Shown piece after piece: positions 55,153 to 64,000 of a stretch of DNA of 64,000 nucleotides (positions are counted from its first letter, which is position 1; each line of letters begins with the position of its first letter). This stretch comes from Massilia sp. PDC64 (lineage in GTDB: Bacteria > Pseudomonadota > Gammaproteobacteria > Burkholderiales > Burkholderiaceae_D), in assembly GCF_900101265.1 (NCBI RefSeq), contig NZ_FMZS01000009.1, positions 62,001-126,000 on the forward strand, read 5' to 3'. The position numbers and the translations under genes were made by a program. The notes under the pieces were generated by a model. The model was given only the letters and a program-made list of their open reading frames with translations, did no database searches and was not told where the DNA came from.

Positions 55153-56235
55153 ATGCCTTTTTCCCTCAGCCCGGAGCAAAAACAGTCAGCATTCTGGTTG
55201 GCACTCTGGCTGGCTTGCGGTCTGCTGCTGTACGCCCTCGGGCCCATCCTCACCCCGTTCATCGCCGCCGCCATCCTCGCCTACGCCCTGAACGGCGCCG
55301 TCGACCGGCTCGAACGTGCCCGTCTCGGCAAATTCCATTTGCCCCGCTCGCTCGCCGTCGCCGCCGTGATCCTCGCGTTCCTCGCGGCCGTCACCGCCCT
55401 CGTGCTGATCGTCGTGCCGGTGCTGCGCACGGAATTGCCGCTGCTGCAGGCCCAGATCCCGGACGCGCTGGCCCGCATCGACACCATCCTGTCGCCCCGT
55501 CTCGCGCAGCTGGGCATCCACATCAAGCTGGACGGCAGCAGCCTGCGCACCATCCTCACGCAGCAGATCATGACGTCCAGCGACGAGATCTGGACGACGG
55601 TGCTCGCGTCCGCGCGCGTGGGCGGCAGCGCCCTGCTCGGCTGGATCGCGACCGCGATCCTGATCCCCGTCGTGCTGTTCTACCTGTTGCTGGACTGGCA
55701 TCGCCTGCTGCTGCAACTGGAAAACGCCGTGCCGCGCCGCTGGGTGCGCCAGACGGTGGGCATGGCCCAGGAAGTCAACGCCCTGCTGGCCCAGTACCTG
55801 CGCGGCCAGCTGCTCGTGATGCTCGTGCTGGCCCTGTATTACTCGGCGGCGCTGGCGCTGGCCGGCTTCGAGGTGGCGCTGCCGGTCGGCATATTGACGG
55901 GGTTGCTCGTATTTATCCCCTACCTGGGCTACGGCCTGGGGCTCGTGCTGGCGCTGACGGCCGCCATCCTGCAGTTTTCCGACTGGAGCGGCGTGATTGC
56001 CGTGGCCGTCATCTACGGTGCGGGCCAGGTGATCGAAGGCTTTTTCCTCACGCCGCGCCTCGTGGGCGAGCGCATCGGGCTGAATCCGCTGGCCGTGATC
56101 TTCGCCCTGCTTGCCTTCGGCCAGCTGTTCGGCTTCGTGGGCGTGCTGCTGGCGCTGCCGGCGTCGGCCGTGCTGATGGTGGCATTTCGTCACCTGAAAC
56201 GCCACTATCTGCGCAGCAGCTTTTATAATGCCTAG
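55153..56235 (+). CDS. AI-2E family transporter (TqsA/PerM-like)
   Basis: A 360-residue inner membrane permease of the AI-2 exporter superfamily, with about eight hydrophobic segments. N-terminal ALWLACGLLLYALGPILTPFIAAAILAYALN, later LIPVVLFYLLLDW, FIPYLGYGLGLVLAL and FFLTPRLVGERIGLNPLAVIFALL are family features. The substrate is not known; autoinducer export is only one possibility. It is divergent from purM and just upstream of hda. Confidence 0.9.
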   Translation: MPFSLSPEQKQSAFWLALWLACGLLLYALGPILTPFIAAAILAYALNGAVDRLERARLGKFHLPRSLAVAAVILAFLAAVTALVLIVVPVLRTELPLLQAQIPDALARIDTILSPRLAQLGIHIKLDGSSLRTILTQQIMTSSDEIWTTVLASARVGGSALLGWIATAILIPVVLFYLLLDWHRLLLQLENAVPRRWVRQTVGMAQEVNALLAQYLRGQLLVMLVLALYYSAALALAGFEVALPVGILTGLLVFIPYLGYGLGLVLALTAAILQFSDWSGVIAVAVIYGAGQVIEGFFLTPRLVGERIGLNPLAVIFALLAFGQLFGFVGVLLALPASAVLMVAFRHLKRHYLRSSFYNA

Positions 56236-56268
56236 TTCATACGCACACGACATGATGAGAACCGAGCC

Positions 56269-56961
56269 ATGAAACAGCTGGTGCTCGATTTGGGCGCCGA
56301 GCCGGCGCAAAGCCTCGACACCTTCCAGATAGGGGAAAATGCCGAAATGGCGCATTTGATGCACCAGTTCGCCCAGCGCGCATCGCGCGAGCATTTCTGC
56401 TACCTGTGGGGAGAGACGGGCGCCGGCAAGACGCATTTGCTGCAGGGCCTCGCCGCCACCGATGGCGCGCGCTACATCGCAGCGAACGCCGGTGCGGATG
56501 CCTTCGTATTGACACCAGACGTGAGCCTGTACCTCGTCGACGACGTCGACCAGCTCTCGCCCGAGCGCCAGATCGACGCCTTCGCCCTGTTCAACCAGGT
56601 GCGCGAACATGGCGCCTACATGGTCTGCACGGGACCGGTGCCGCCGGCTGTGCTGCCCGTGCGCGAAGACCTGCGCACGCGCATGGGCTGGGGTCTCGTG
56701 TACCAGATCCACGGCCTGTCCGACGACCAGAAGATCGCCGCCCTCACGCAGGCCGCCGAGGCCCGCGGTTTGACGCTGTCCGCCAGCGTGTTACCCTATC
56801 TGCTGTCCCATTTCAAGCGCGACATGCGCTCCCTGTCGACCATGCTGGATGCGCTCGACCAGTATTCGCTCGAGACCCAGCGTCCGGTCACGGTACCGCT
56901 GCTGCGCGATCTCTTGCTTCAGGGCAATCCTGGCAGTCCACACTCCGAACCAAAAGAATGA
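56269..56961 (+). CDS. hda: DnaA regulatory inactivator Hda
   Basis: A 230-residue AAA+ protein related to DnaA domain III that works with the sliding clamp to hydrolyse DnaA-ATP after initiation. It starts MKQLVLDLGAEPAQSLDTF, with the clamp-binding QLVLDLG-type N-terminus. Walker A is WGETGAGKTHLLQG, Walker B is in LYLVDDVDQL, and the sensor region is SHFKRDMRSLSTMLDALDQYSLETQRPVT. The stop overlaps the next start (ATGA). Confidence 0.93.
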   Translation: MKQLVLDLGAEPAQSLDTFQIGENAEMAHLMHQFAQRASREHFCYLWGETGAGKTHLLQGLAATDGARYIAANAGADAFVLTPDVSLYLVDDVDQLSPERQIDAFALFNQVREHGAYMVCTGPVPPAVLPVREDLRTRMGWGLVYQIHGLSDDQKIAALTQAAEARGLTLSASVLPYLLSHFKRDMRSLSTMLDALDQYSLETQRPVTVPLLRDLLLQGNPGSPHSEPKE

Positions 56962-57632
56962 ACGACCTCGCGCTGTTTGACCTCGACCACACCCTCCTGC
57001 CGATCGATTCCGACTACGAATGGGGCCAGTTCCTCGTGCGCCAAGGCGTCGTCGACGCCGCCGAACACCAGCGCCGCAACGACGCCTTTTTCGCGCAGTA
57101 CAACGCCGGCACGTTGGATCCGGTCGAATACCTCGAATTCGCCCTCGGCACGCTGGCGGCCTTCGATCCGGCCCATTTGAAAGACCTGCAGGCGCAGTAC
57201 ATGCGCGACGTGGTCAAGCCGGCGATCCGTCCGAAGGCCCTGGACCTCGTGCGCAAGCACCAGGACGCGGGCGACCTCGTGGCGATCATCACGGCCACCA
57301 ATGCGTTCGTCACCACGCCGATCGCGCGCGAATTCGGCGTCGAGCACCTGATCGCCGCGCGCCCCGAGCTGGACGAGCGCGGCCACCCGACCGGCAAGCT
57401 GGCCGGCACGCCCACGCAGGGCCACGGCAAAGTGACGCACATGCATGCGTGGCTGGACGGCCTGGGCCGCCCGTTCGACAGTTTTACCCGCAGCTGGTTC
57501 TACAGCGATTCGCACAATGACATCCCGCTGCTGTCGGTCGTCTCGCACCCGGTGGCGACCAACCCGAGCGAGAAACTGAACCAACACGCAACCGCCCTCG
57601 GCTGGACTTCACTGCACCTCTTCAATGATTAA
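56958..57632 (+). CDS. HAD-IB family phosphatase
   Basis: A 224-residue HAD hydrolase. Motif I is FDLDHTLLPIDSDYEWG, motif II TATNAF, and the later SRWFYSDSHNDIPLL-type segment SWFYSDSHNDIPLLSVV supplies the acidic pair. It resembles SerB-like HAD-IB enzymes that remove phosphate from small molecules. The exact substrate is unknown. It is embedded between hda and pcnB with overlaps on both sides (4 and 8 bp). Confidence 0.92.
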   Translation: MNDLALFDLDHTLLPIDSDYEWGQFLVRQGVVDAAEHQRRNDAFFAQYNAGTLDPVEYLEFALGTLAAFDPAHLKDLQAQYMRDVVKPAIRPKALDLVRKHQDAGDLVAIITATNAFVTTPIAREFGVEHLIAARPELDERGHPTGKLAGTPTQGHGKVTHMHAWLDGLGRPFDSFTRSWFYSDSHNDIPLLSVVSHPVATNPSEKLNQHATALGWTSLHLFND

Positions 57633-59001
57633 AAAATTCATCCGCAAAATCCTGGGCGTGAAAGACGAGCGCGACCCGACCGAACCCGTCATCCTCGGAC
57701 CGGAACAGCACGGCATCGATCCGAAGCTCGTGTCGAACAACGCGGTACGCGTCACGCAGACCCTGCAGGAAGCCGGCTTCAAGGCGTTCGTCGTCGGCGG
57801 CGCCGTGCGCGACCTGCTGCTGGGCGTGAAGCCGAAGGACTTCGACATCGCCACCGACGCGACGCCCGAGGAAGTGAAAAAACTGTTCCGCCGTGCCTTC
57901 ATCATCGGCCGCCGCTTCCAGATCGTGCACGTGATGTTCGGCCAGGACCTGCTGGAAGTGACGACCTTCCGCGGCAAGGGCAGCGACAACGCGCCGAAGG
58001 ACGAACACGGCCGCGTCCTGCGCGACAATAATTTCGGTCCCCAGCACGAAGACGCCGAGCGGCGCGACTTCACGATCAACGCCATGTACTACGACCCGGC
58101 CACGCAGACGGTGCTCGACTACCACGGCGGCATCGAAGACATCCGTGCCAAGGTCCTGCGCATCATCGGCCAGCCGGAAGCGCGCTACCGCGAAGACCCG
58201 GTCCGCATGCTGCGCGTCGTGCGCTTCGCGGCCAAGCTGCAATTCACGATCGAGCCCGCGACGCGCGCGCCGATTCCCGTGATGGCCCCGCTGATCAACA
58301 ACGTGCCGGCCGCGCGCGTGTTCGACGAAATGCTGAAGCTCCTGATGAGCGGCCACGCGCTGGCCTGCCTGAAGGAGCTGCGCTCGTCCGGCCTGCACCA
58401 CGGCCTGTTGCCGCTGCTGGACGTCGTGCTGGAACAGCCGATCGGCATGAAGTTCGTGACCTTGGCCCTCGAATCGACCGATGCGCGCGTCCGGGCGGGC
58501 AAGGGCGTGTCGCCGGGCTTCCTGTTCGCGTCGCTGCTGTGGCACCAGGTGCTGGAAAAGTGGAACGCGTACCGCGCCGCCGGCGAATCGCCGATCCCCG
58601 CGCTGCACCTCGCGGCGGACGACGTCCTCGACAACCAGACCGAGAACCTCGCCCTGCAGCGCCGCATCGCCACGGACATGCGCGACATCTGGGCCATGCA
58701 GCCGCGCTTCGAGCGTCGTACCGGCAAGTCGCCGTATAAACTGCTGGAGCACCCGCGCTTCCGCGCCGGCTTCGACTTCCTGCTGCTGCGCTGCGAATCG
58801 GGCGAGCTCGATGCGGAGATCGGCAACTGGTGGGCGACGTTCTACGCCGGCGACATCGCCGAGCGCGAACGCCTGATCAACTCCACGCGCGACACGCAGC
58901 CGTCCGGCCAGAAGAAACGCCCGCGCCGCCGCGGTCCGCGCCGCGCCGAGGGCGAAAGCGGGGCACCGGCCGACGCACAGCAGGCTGCGGGCGGCGAATG
59001 A
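57625..59001 (+). CDS. pcnB: Poly(A) polymerase I PcnB
   Basis: Adds 3' poly(A) tails to RNA, marking it for decay. The 458-residue protein has the nucleotidyltransferase head VVGGAVRDLLLGVKPKDFDIATDATPEEVKKLFRR, HVMFGQDLLEVTTFRG and RRDFTINAMYYDP, then RVVRFAAKLQFTIEPAT. It ends in a basic Arg/Lys-rich tail (QKKRPRRRGPRR), usual for bacterial poly(A) polymerase I and different from a CCA-adding enzyme. The folK start overlaps its stop. Confidence 0.93.
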   Translation: MIKKFIRKILGVKDERDPTEPVILGPEQHGIDPKLVSNNAVRVTQTLQEAGFKAFVVGGAVRDLLLGVKPKDFDIATDATPEEVKKLFRRAFIIGRRFQIVHVMFGQDLLEVTTFRGKGSDNAPKDEHGRVLRDNNFGPQHEDAERRDFTINAMYYDPATQTVLDYHGGIEDIRAKVLRIIGQPEARYREDPVRMLRVVRFAAKLQFTIEPATRAPIPVMAPLINNVPAARVFDEMLKLLMSGHALACLKELRSSGLHHGLLPLLDVVLEQPIGMKFVTLALESTDARVRAGKGVSPGFLFASLLWHQVLEKWNAYRAAGESPIPALHLAADDVLDNQTENLALQRRIATDMRDIWAMQPRFERRTGKSPYKLLEHPRFRAGFDFLLLRCESGELDAEIGNWWATFYAGDIAERERLINSTRDTQPSGQKKRPRRRGPRRAEGESGAPADAQQAAGGE

Positions 59002-59474
59002 TCGCCTGGGTCGGCATCGGCGCCAACCTGGGCGACGCGCGCGCGAACGTGCTCGATGCGATCGGGCGTCTGTCCCGCCTGCCGGGCGCAAAGCTGCTGC
59101 AGACGTCGTCGCTGTACCGCACGGCCCCCATCGATTCGTCCGGCGACGACTACGTCAATGCCGTCGCTTCACTCCACACCGACCTGGATGCGCACGCGCT
59201 GCTGCAGGCGCTGTTCGCCATCGAACAGGCGCACGGCCGCGAGCGGCCTTACCGCAACGCGCCGCGCACGCTGGACCTCGACCTGCTGCTGTACGGAGAT
59301 GAGATCATCGACGATGCGCCGGCCTTGATCGTCCCTCACCCCCGCATGCACGAGCGCGCGTTCGTGCTGGCGCCGCTCGCCGAAGCGGCGCCCGATCTCG
59401 TCATCCCGGGCCGTGGTGCCGTGCGCGCCCTGCTCGCGCAAGTCGGCGACCAGGGCATCGCCCGCCTCGCTTAA
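58998..59474 (+). CDS. folK: HPPK, folate biosynthesis FolK
   Basis: 2-amino-4-hydroxy-6-hydroxymethyldihydropteridine pyrophosphokinase, in folate synthesis. It is 158 residues: IAWVGIGANLGDARANVLDAI, SSLYRTAPI, NAPRTLDLDLLLYGDEIID and VPHPRMHERAFVLAPLAE are canonical. Its ATG overlaps the pcnB stop, and its end overlaps the convergent transporter gene by 4 bp. Confidence 0.97.
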   Translation: MIAWVGIGANLGDARANVLDAIGRLSRLPGAKLLQTSSLYRTAPIDSSGDDYVNAVASLHTDLDAHALLQALFAIEQAHGRERPYRNAPRTLDLDLLLYGDEIIDDAPALIVPHPRMHERAFVLAPLAEAAPDLVIPGRGAVRALLAQVGDQGIARLA

Positions 59475-60688
59475 AACCGCAGCGCCAGGTACACGCCGGA
59501 CACGGCCAGCGTCATCAACGTGACCGGCACGCCCACGCGCGCGTGACGCTTCCAGTCGATGACGATGCCGCGCCGTGCCGCCGCGTCGACGACGATGATG
59601 TTCGCGATGCTCCCCACGATCAGCAGGTTGCCCGCCAGGGTGCTGACCAGCGCCAGCATGACCCCGCCCAGCGGGTGGTGCACGACGGGCATCAGCAGCA
59701 TCACGGCCGGCACGTTCGAGACCAGGTTGGAGAGCACGAACGTGGCGGCGAACAGCGATCCCGGCTGGTCGAGCCGCACGCCGAGCGATGCGAGCCAGTC
59801 GATCGCATGCGCCGTGAACCCCGTGCTCTGGAACGCGGCGTTCACGACGAACAGGCTCATGAACAGCACCAGCAATTCCCAGTCGACGAGGCCCAGCATG
59901 TTCTGGGACCGGAGCTGGCGGCTCATCAGCAGGATGCCCGCGCCGATCAGCGCCATGTGTTCGCGGGGCCACGGCGCGACGAGGAAGGCCACCAGCAGCG
60001 CGCCGGCAATGATGAGGCCCTTGGTCGTCTGCCACGCGTCGAACGGGATGGTGCCGTCCTGCGGTTTGGCGTCCGCCGCGCTCTCTTCCCACCGTCCCTT
60101 GGTCTGCCAGGCGATCAGCGCCCAGCTCGCGGCCAGTCCCAGGGCGACCGGGAGGATCGCGTCGAGGAAGTAGCCGTCGAACGACAACCGCATCGTCTGG
60201 CCGATCAGCATGTTCTGCGGATTGCCGATCAGCGTGGCGGCGGAGCCGATGTTGGCGGCGCACGCGAGTGCCAGCAGATACGGGACCGGCGCAAGGCCGC
60301 GCCGCCGGCAGGCATCGACGAGCAGCGGCGCCATCGCGAGGCACACGATGTCGTTGCTGAAGACGGCCGACAGTGTGGCCGACACCACGATCAGCACGCC
60401 CAGCAGGCTGGCGGGACCCAGCGCCAGGCCGGCGAGCTTGTGCGTCACCCAGTCGTAGAATCCACCCAGGCGCATCTGCGCCGACACGACCATGAAGGCG
60501 AACAGCAGGGCCATCGTCGGCAGGTGGATCGAGGCCACCGCCTGCTCCAGGGTCAGCGCGTTGATGCTGATGAGCGCGATCGCCCCGAGCAGCGCGACGC
60601 CGGTCCGGTCGAGGCGCAGGAACGGCAAGCCGCCGAGGATCATGCCAAGATAGACGATAAGGAAGATGATGAGGATGGTCGTGGCCAT
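59471..60688 (-). CDS. SLC13/ArsB-type anion transporter
   Basis: A 405-residue permease with 10-11 hydrophobic helices. The pattern NDIVCLAMAPLLVDACRR, NIGSAATLIGNPQNMLIG and SNLVSNVPAVMLLMPV matches the SLC13/ArsB/CitMHS superfamily, in which the paired SNxxSN/GNPQN motifs line the substrate path. The transported anion cannot be told from sequence. It is divergent from panB. Confidence 0.88.
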   Translation of the reverse strand: MATTILIIFLIVYLGMILGGLPFLRLDRTGVALLGAIALISINALTLEQAVASIHLPTMALLFAFMVVSAQMRLGGFYDWVTHKLAGLALGPASLLGVLIVVSATLSAVFSNDIVCLAMAPLLVDACRRRGLAPVPYLLALACAANIGSAATLIGNPQNMLIGQTMRLSFDGYFLDAILPVALGLAASWALIAWQTKGRWEESAADAKPQDGTIPFDAWQTTKGLIIAGALLVAFLVAPWPREHMALIGAGILLMSRQLRSQNMLGLVDWELLVLFMSLFVVNAAFQSTGFTAHAIDWLASLGVRLDQPGSLFAATFVLSNLVSNVPAVMLLMPVVHHPLGGVMLALVSTLAGNLLIVGSIANIIVVDAAARRGIVIDWKRHARVGVPVTLMTLAVSGVYLALRF

Positions 60689-60823
60689 TGGCGTACAGCG
60701 TTTTCAGGTAAGATCGCGCATCTTAACAAACGATACCGGGCACGCCTGTGACCGCATGCCTGCCCGAGGCGCGTGAAACGCCGGGGCGATCCTCCGGTTT
60801 ATTTTGATTTGCAAAGGACTACT

Positions 60824-61660
60824 ATGAGCGCTTACCTGGGCGGCACCTCGACGAACGAAGCACCGGCACGCAAGGCCGTGACCTTGCCCGCGCTGCTGGC
60901 GATGCGCGCGACCGGCGAAAAGATCGCCATGCTCACCTGCTACGACGCCAGCTTCGCGTCGCTGATGGACCGCTGCGGCGTGGACATCCTGCTGATCGGC
61001 GATTCGCTGGGCATGGTGTGCCAAGGCTACGACTCCACGCTGCCCGTGACGGTGGCCGACGTCGCCTACCACACGGCGTCCGTCGTGCGCGGCCGCAAGC
61101 ACGCGTTCGTGCTGGCCGACCTGCCGTTCGGCACCTACGGCACCCTGCAGCAGGCGTACGACAGCTGCGCCGCCCTGATGCGCGCGGGCGCCCAGATGAT
61201 CAAGATCGAGGGCGGAGAATGGCTCGCCGAAACGGTCCGCTTCCTGACCGAGCGCGGCATCCCCGTCTGCGCCCACATCGGCCTGACGCCGCAATTCGTC
61301 CACCAACTGGGCGGCTACCGGGTGCAGGGCAAGACGGACGAAGGCGCGGAACAGCTCAAGCGCGACGCGCTGGCGCTGCAGGAAGCCGGCGCGGCGATGG
61401 TGCTGCTGGAAGCGGTGCCCGCGGCGCTGGGCAAGGAAGTGACGGGCATGCTGCACGTGCCGACGATCGGCATCGGCGCGGGTCCGGACTGCTCCGGCCA
61501 GGTGCTCGTCATGCACGACCTGCTGGGCGTCTTCCCGGGCCGCAAGGCGCGCTTCGTGAAGAACTTCATGGAAGGCCAGACGAGCATCGACGCGGCCGTG
61601 CAGGCCTATGTCGCGGCCGTGAAGGATGGCAGCTTCCCGGCGCCGGAACACTGCTTCTGA
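60824..61660 (+). CDS. panB: Ketopantoate hydroxymethyltransferase PanB
   Basis: 3-methyl-2-oxobutanoate hydroxymethyltransferase, first step of pantothenate synthesis. From the ATG at 60824 (AAAGGAC site) the protein is 278 residues. KIAMLTCYDASFASLMD, DILLIGDSLGMVCQGYDSTLPVT, ADLPFGTYGT, KIEGGEW, HIGLTPQFVHQLGGYRVQG and TIGIGAGPDCSGQVLVMHDLLG are all typical. panC is not adjacent. Confidence 0.97.
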   Translation: MSAYLGGTSTNEAPARKAVTLPALLAMRATGEKIAMLTCYDASFASLMDRCGVDILLIGDSLGMVCQGYDSTLPVTVADVAYHTASVVRGRKHAFVLADLPFGTYGTLQQAYDSCAALMRAGAQMIKIEGGEWLAETVRFLTERGIPVCAHIGLTPQFVHQLGGYRVQGKTDEGAEQLKRDALALQEAGAAMVLLEAVPAALGKEVTGMLHVPTIGIGAGPDCSGQVLVMHDLLGVFPGRKARFVKNFMEGQTSIDAAVQAYVAAVKDGSFPAPEHCF

Positions 61661-61676
61661 TGCGAAGGTGAGTCGA

Positions 61677-62186
61677 ATGGCGGCGCAGCCGGACACCACC
61701 CGCCTCTTCCTGGCCCTGTGGCCGGATGACGCCGTGCGTGACCAGTTGCGCGCCTGGCGCGACACCTGGACGTGGCCGAAGGGCGCCACGCCCGTGCACA
61801 CGGATAAACTGCACGTGACGCTGCACTTCCTCGGCAACCAGCCCACCGCGCGGCTGCCCGACTTCCTGGACGGGTTCCAAGTGCCCTTCGAGCCGTTCGA
61901 TCTGCAGTTCGGCCGCCCCGCGCTGCAGCGCAGCGGCATCGCGTGGATCGAACCGCTCACCGAACCGCAAGGCTTGCTGGACCTGCATGCGCGCCTGTCC
62001 GACGCGCTCGTGGCGCTGGGCCTGACGCCGGAAGCCCGCACCTATCGCCCGCACGTGACGATGGCGCGGCGCGCGAACGGGGCCGTCATCCCCGCCGCCG
62101 GTCCCGCGATCGACTGGGCGATCACGCATTACGCCCTCGTCGCATCGCATGCGGGCAGCTACACGGTGCTGCGCGAATACCGTTAA
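61677..62186 (+). CDS. thpR: RNA 2',3'-cyclic phosphodiesterase ThpR (2'-5' RNA ligase family)
   Basis: A 169-residue 2H-phosphoesterase. The two HxTx motifs are HVTLHF and HVTMAR, and it begins RLFLALWPDDAVRDQL. Family members open 2',3'-cyclic RNA ends and can ligate tRNA halves in vitro. The ATG at 61677 has GAAGGTGA before it; a longer frame from 61626 is unlikely as it runs into panB. It converges with the MFS gene with a 4-bp overlap. Confidence 0.9.
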   Translation: MAAQPDTTRLFLALWPDDAVRDQLRAWRDTWTWPKGATPVHTDKLHVTLHFLGNQPTARLPDFLDGFQVPFEPFDLQFGRPALQRSGIAWIEPLTEPQGLLDLHARLSDALVALGLTPEARTYRPHVTMARRANGAVIPAAGPAIDWAITHYALVASHAGSYTVLREYR

Positions 62187-63367
62187 GCGTCCCGCTTCAC
62201 GATCCGCGCATTCGCCGCGATCACGATCCCCGACAACGACAGGATACCCAGCGCCACGGCGATGTTCGTGTGCGCCGCGATCGCGCCCAGCAGCGGCGGC
62301 GCCATCAACAGGCCCGCGTAGCCGAGCGTGGCGACGGTCGCGAGGCCGCCGCCGGCCGACATCCCCGGCATGCGCGCGGCCGCCGCGAAGATCAACGGCA
62401 CGACGTTCGCCGCGGCGAGGCCGATCAGCGCGAAGCCCAGCGCCGACAGCATGAAATGCGTGCTGGTCACGGCCAGCATCAGGCCCGCGAACATGCCGAG
62501 ACCGCCCACCGTCATCACGCGCAGGGGGCCGAAGCGCAGCACGAGCCGGTCGCCCGCGAAACGGCATGCGGCCATCGTCACGGAGAAGGCGGAATAGCCG
62601 AGGGCCGCCGTCGCCGCGTCGACCTGCGTGCGCTCCTTCAGCAGCAGCGCGCTCCAGTCCACGAGTGCGCCTTCGATGGCGAAGCACAGCAGCGCCAGCA
62701 GGCCGAGGAACAGCGCTTGCCCACGCGGTAGCGCAAAATGACTCAAATGAGGAGTCGCATGCGGCGCCGGCGGCACGGCCAGCAGACGCCCGCCGCACGC
62801 CAGCACGGCGGCGAAGATGGCAACACTCACCATCAGCGCGCCGCGGCCGTCGCCCAGGCCCGCGCCGATCAGGAGGCCGCCGAGCGCCGCGCCGATCAGG
62901 CCCCCGAGGCTGTAGAAGCCGTGGAACGAGGACATCGTCGGGATGCCGCGCGCCGCCTCGACCTCGCTGGCGTTGGCGTTCATCGCCACGTCCAGCACGC
63001 CGTTGCTGGCGCCGAACGCGTACGCCGCGAGGAACAGCGGCACGAGGCCGCCCACGTTCATCAGGATGGCGCTCGTCAGCGCGAACAGCAGGCCGCTGCC
63101 GACGACGACGGCGCGCGTGCCCCAGCGTCCCGCCATCCAGCCGGACAGCGGCATCGCGGAGATCGCGCCGCCCGCGATGGTGAGCAGCAGGAAGCCGAGC
63201 ACGCCCGTGTCGATGCCGGCGCGCGCCTGCACGAGCGGCACGTGCGCGGCCCACACGCCGATGCCGGCGCCGTTCAGCAGGAAGATGGTCGACACGGACC
63301 AGCGTGCGGCATTCAGGCCGACAGTGGAAGCACGTTCGAGGGCTTTGGGTTCGTCGATGCGGCTCAT
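62183..63367 (-). CDS. MFS transporter
   Basis: A 394-residue major facilitator with about 12 helices. It begins MSRIDEPKALERASTVGLNAARWSVSTIFLLNGAGIGVWAAHVP and has the MFS loop GWMAGRWGTRAVV. The YbjJ-like pattern (FGASNGVLDVAMNANASEVE, SSFHGFYSLGGLIGA) suggests the subgroup often linked to sugar or catabolic regulators. Its start overlaps the stop of the DeoR regulator gene (ATGA), so the regulator probably controls it. Confidence 0.87.
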   Translation of the reverse strand: MSRIDEPKALERASTVGLNAARWSVSTIFLLNGAGIGVWAAHVPLVQARAGIDTGVLGFLLLTIAGGAISAMPLSGWMAGRWGTRAVVVGSGLLFALTSAILMNVGGLVPLFLAAYAFGASNGVLDVAMNANASEVEAARGIPTMSSFHGFYSLGGLIGAALGGLLIGAGLGDGRGALMVSVAIFAAVLACGGRLLAVPPAPHATPHLSHFALPRGQALFLGLLALLCFAIEGALVDWSALLLKERTQVDAATAALGYSAFSVTMAACRFAGDRLVLRFGPLRVMTVGGLGMFAGLMLAVTSTHFMLSALGFALIGLAAANVVPLIFAAAARMPGMSAGGGLATVATLGYAGLLMAPPLLGAIAAHTNIAVALGILSLSGIVIAANARIVKRDA

Positions 63368-64000
63368 GCGCGGCTCCTTGCGGCCAGTACGATGTCGGGT
63401 GCGCGCTCGCCCTTGCGCAGGCGTGCGACGACGTTGGGTGCCGCATCCGCTTCCAGCACGAGGCGGTCGATGTCCGCCAGCGGCGCGATGGGGAACGGCG
63501 CCGGCGCTTCCAGCCGCTCGTTCAGCGCGGCGACGACGCGCCGGCTGCCCGCGGCCAGGATGGCCTGCTTGAGGACGGCTTCCTCGGGGTCGCTCGCGCC
63601 CAGGCCACGCTCGGCCTCGACGCTGCACACGCCCACGACCGCAACGTCCACGCGCAGGCGCTGGATCTCGGCCAGCGTCTGCGCGCCCATCACGGCGCCG
63701 ACGTGGGCGGAATAGACGCCGCCCAGCAGCACGACGCGCGTGCTGCGCAAATGGCCCAGGCTCAGGGCGATCTGCGGGCTGTTGGTGATGATGGTCGCGG
63801 CCCGGCCGTCTTCCAGCTGGCGCGCGAACGCGAGATTGGTCGTGCCGGCATCGACGAGGACCGTGTCGCCCGGCTGGACGCTGTCGGCCAGCGCGCGCGC
63901 GAGCATCTCCTTGCGCGCTTCGTCGGCATCGGCCCGCTGGCCGAAGCTGGGTACCGGCTGCGTGCGCCGCATCGCGCCGCCGTGCACGCGGCGCAAGAGG
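63364..64000 (-). CDS. DeoR/GlpR-family transcriptional regulator (5' end cut)
   Basis: The visible 210 residues are the C-terminal sensor domain plus the end of the HTH (RRVHGGA). The DeoR signature is seen in VLVDAGTTNLAFARQL, TIITNSPQIALSL, VVLLGGVYSAHVGAVMGA and DVAVVGVCSVEAERGL. Such regulators sense phosphorylated sugars. The DNA-binding N-terminus is beyond the right edge. The stop overlaps the MFS start, giving a regulator-transporter pair. Confidence 0.92.
   Translation of the reverse strand, partial: LLRRVHGGAMRRTQPVPSFGQRADADEARKEMLARALADSVQPGDTVLVDAGTTNLAFARQLEDGRAATIITNSPQIALSLGHLRSTRVVLLGGVYSAHVGAVMGAQTLAEIQRLRVDVAVVGVCSVEAERGLGASDPEEAVLKQAILAAGSRRVVAALNERLEAPAPFPIAPLADIDRLVLEADAAPNVVARLRKGERAPDIVLAARSRA

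Noticed and set aside
57625..59001. CCA-adding enzyme instead of poly(A) polymerase
   Set aside because: The basic C-terminal tail, length and hda-HAD-pcnB-folK context fit PcnB.

Overview
The window is GC-rich (mostly about 65%), densely coded bacterial DNA. Gene content and order fit a betaproteobacterium of the family Oxalobacteraceae, most like Massilia and relatives: pgk-pyk-fba-purCEK-sua5, recA-recX-DUF2889-sucC-sucD-pilA-O-ligase, and hda-HAD-pcnB-folK-panB. This assignment is an inference from gene order and protein style. No rRNA or tRNA genes, CRISPR arrays, transposases or phage genes were seen. Both ends cut a gene (msrA on the left, a DeoR-family regulator on the right).

Layout. 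1-6.3 kb: msrA, a flavin reductase, glutaryl-CoA dehydrogenase, OmpW and two secreted lipoprotein esterases/lipases. 6.4-14.3 kb (minus strand): lower glycolysis (pgk, pyk, fba) followed by purine genes purC-purE-purK and the tRNA t6A gene sua5, with a REP-like inverted repeat between fba and purC. 14.3-19.6 kb: AzlCD amino-acid exporter, a small zinc-finger protein, a YheT hydrolase, a BepA-type periplasmic protease and moaC. 19.6-22.0 kb: a lower-GC accessory island with a frameshifted DUF5677 gene and a compact type VI secretion set of Hcp, a predicted peptidoglycan-cutting metallopeptidase and a predicted periplasmic immunity protein. 22.5-25.7 kb: the complete pqqABCDE operon behind a good sigma-54-type promoter.

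25.8-32.5 kb: a chemoreceptor, an S9 peptidase, a PilZ (c-di-GMP) protein, then a type IV pilin with a downstream O-ligase that may glycosylate it. The pilin gene has a consensus sigma-54 promoter and upstream repeats that look like PilR enhancer sites. 32.8-37.4 kb: sucCD, a DUF2889 protein, recX and recA with an SOS box. 37.5-42.1 kb: a four-gene overlapping operon of a two-component system and a two-subunit sodium:solute symporter. 42.2-44.2 kb: a second S9 peptidase.

44.3-54.0 kb holds the most unusual unit: a 2725-residue repeat adhesin (DUF4347-like head, 18 Ig-like repeats, RTX-like repeats, DUF4214 tail). Its start codon overlaps the stop of a PAPS-dependent sulfotransferase, which is preceded by an APS kinase (the PAPS-making enzyme). 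This looks like a dedicated sulfation module for a giant secreted surface protein, and the three genes lie directly behind purM. 55-64 kb is ordinary housekeeping: an AI-2E-family permease, hda, HAD phosphatase, pcnB, folK, an anion transporter, panB, thpR, an MFS transporter and a DeoR regulator.
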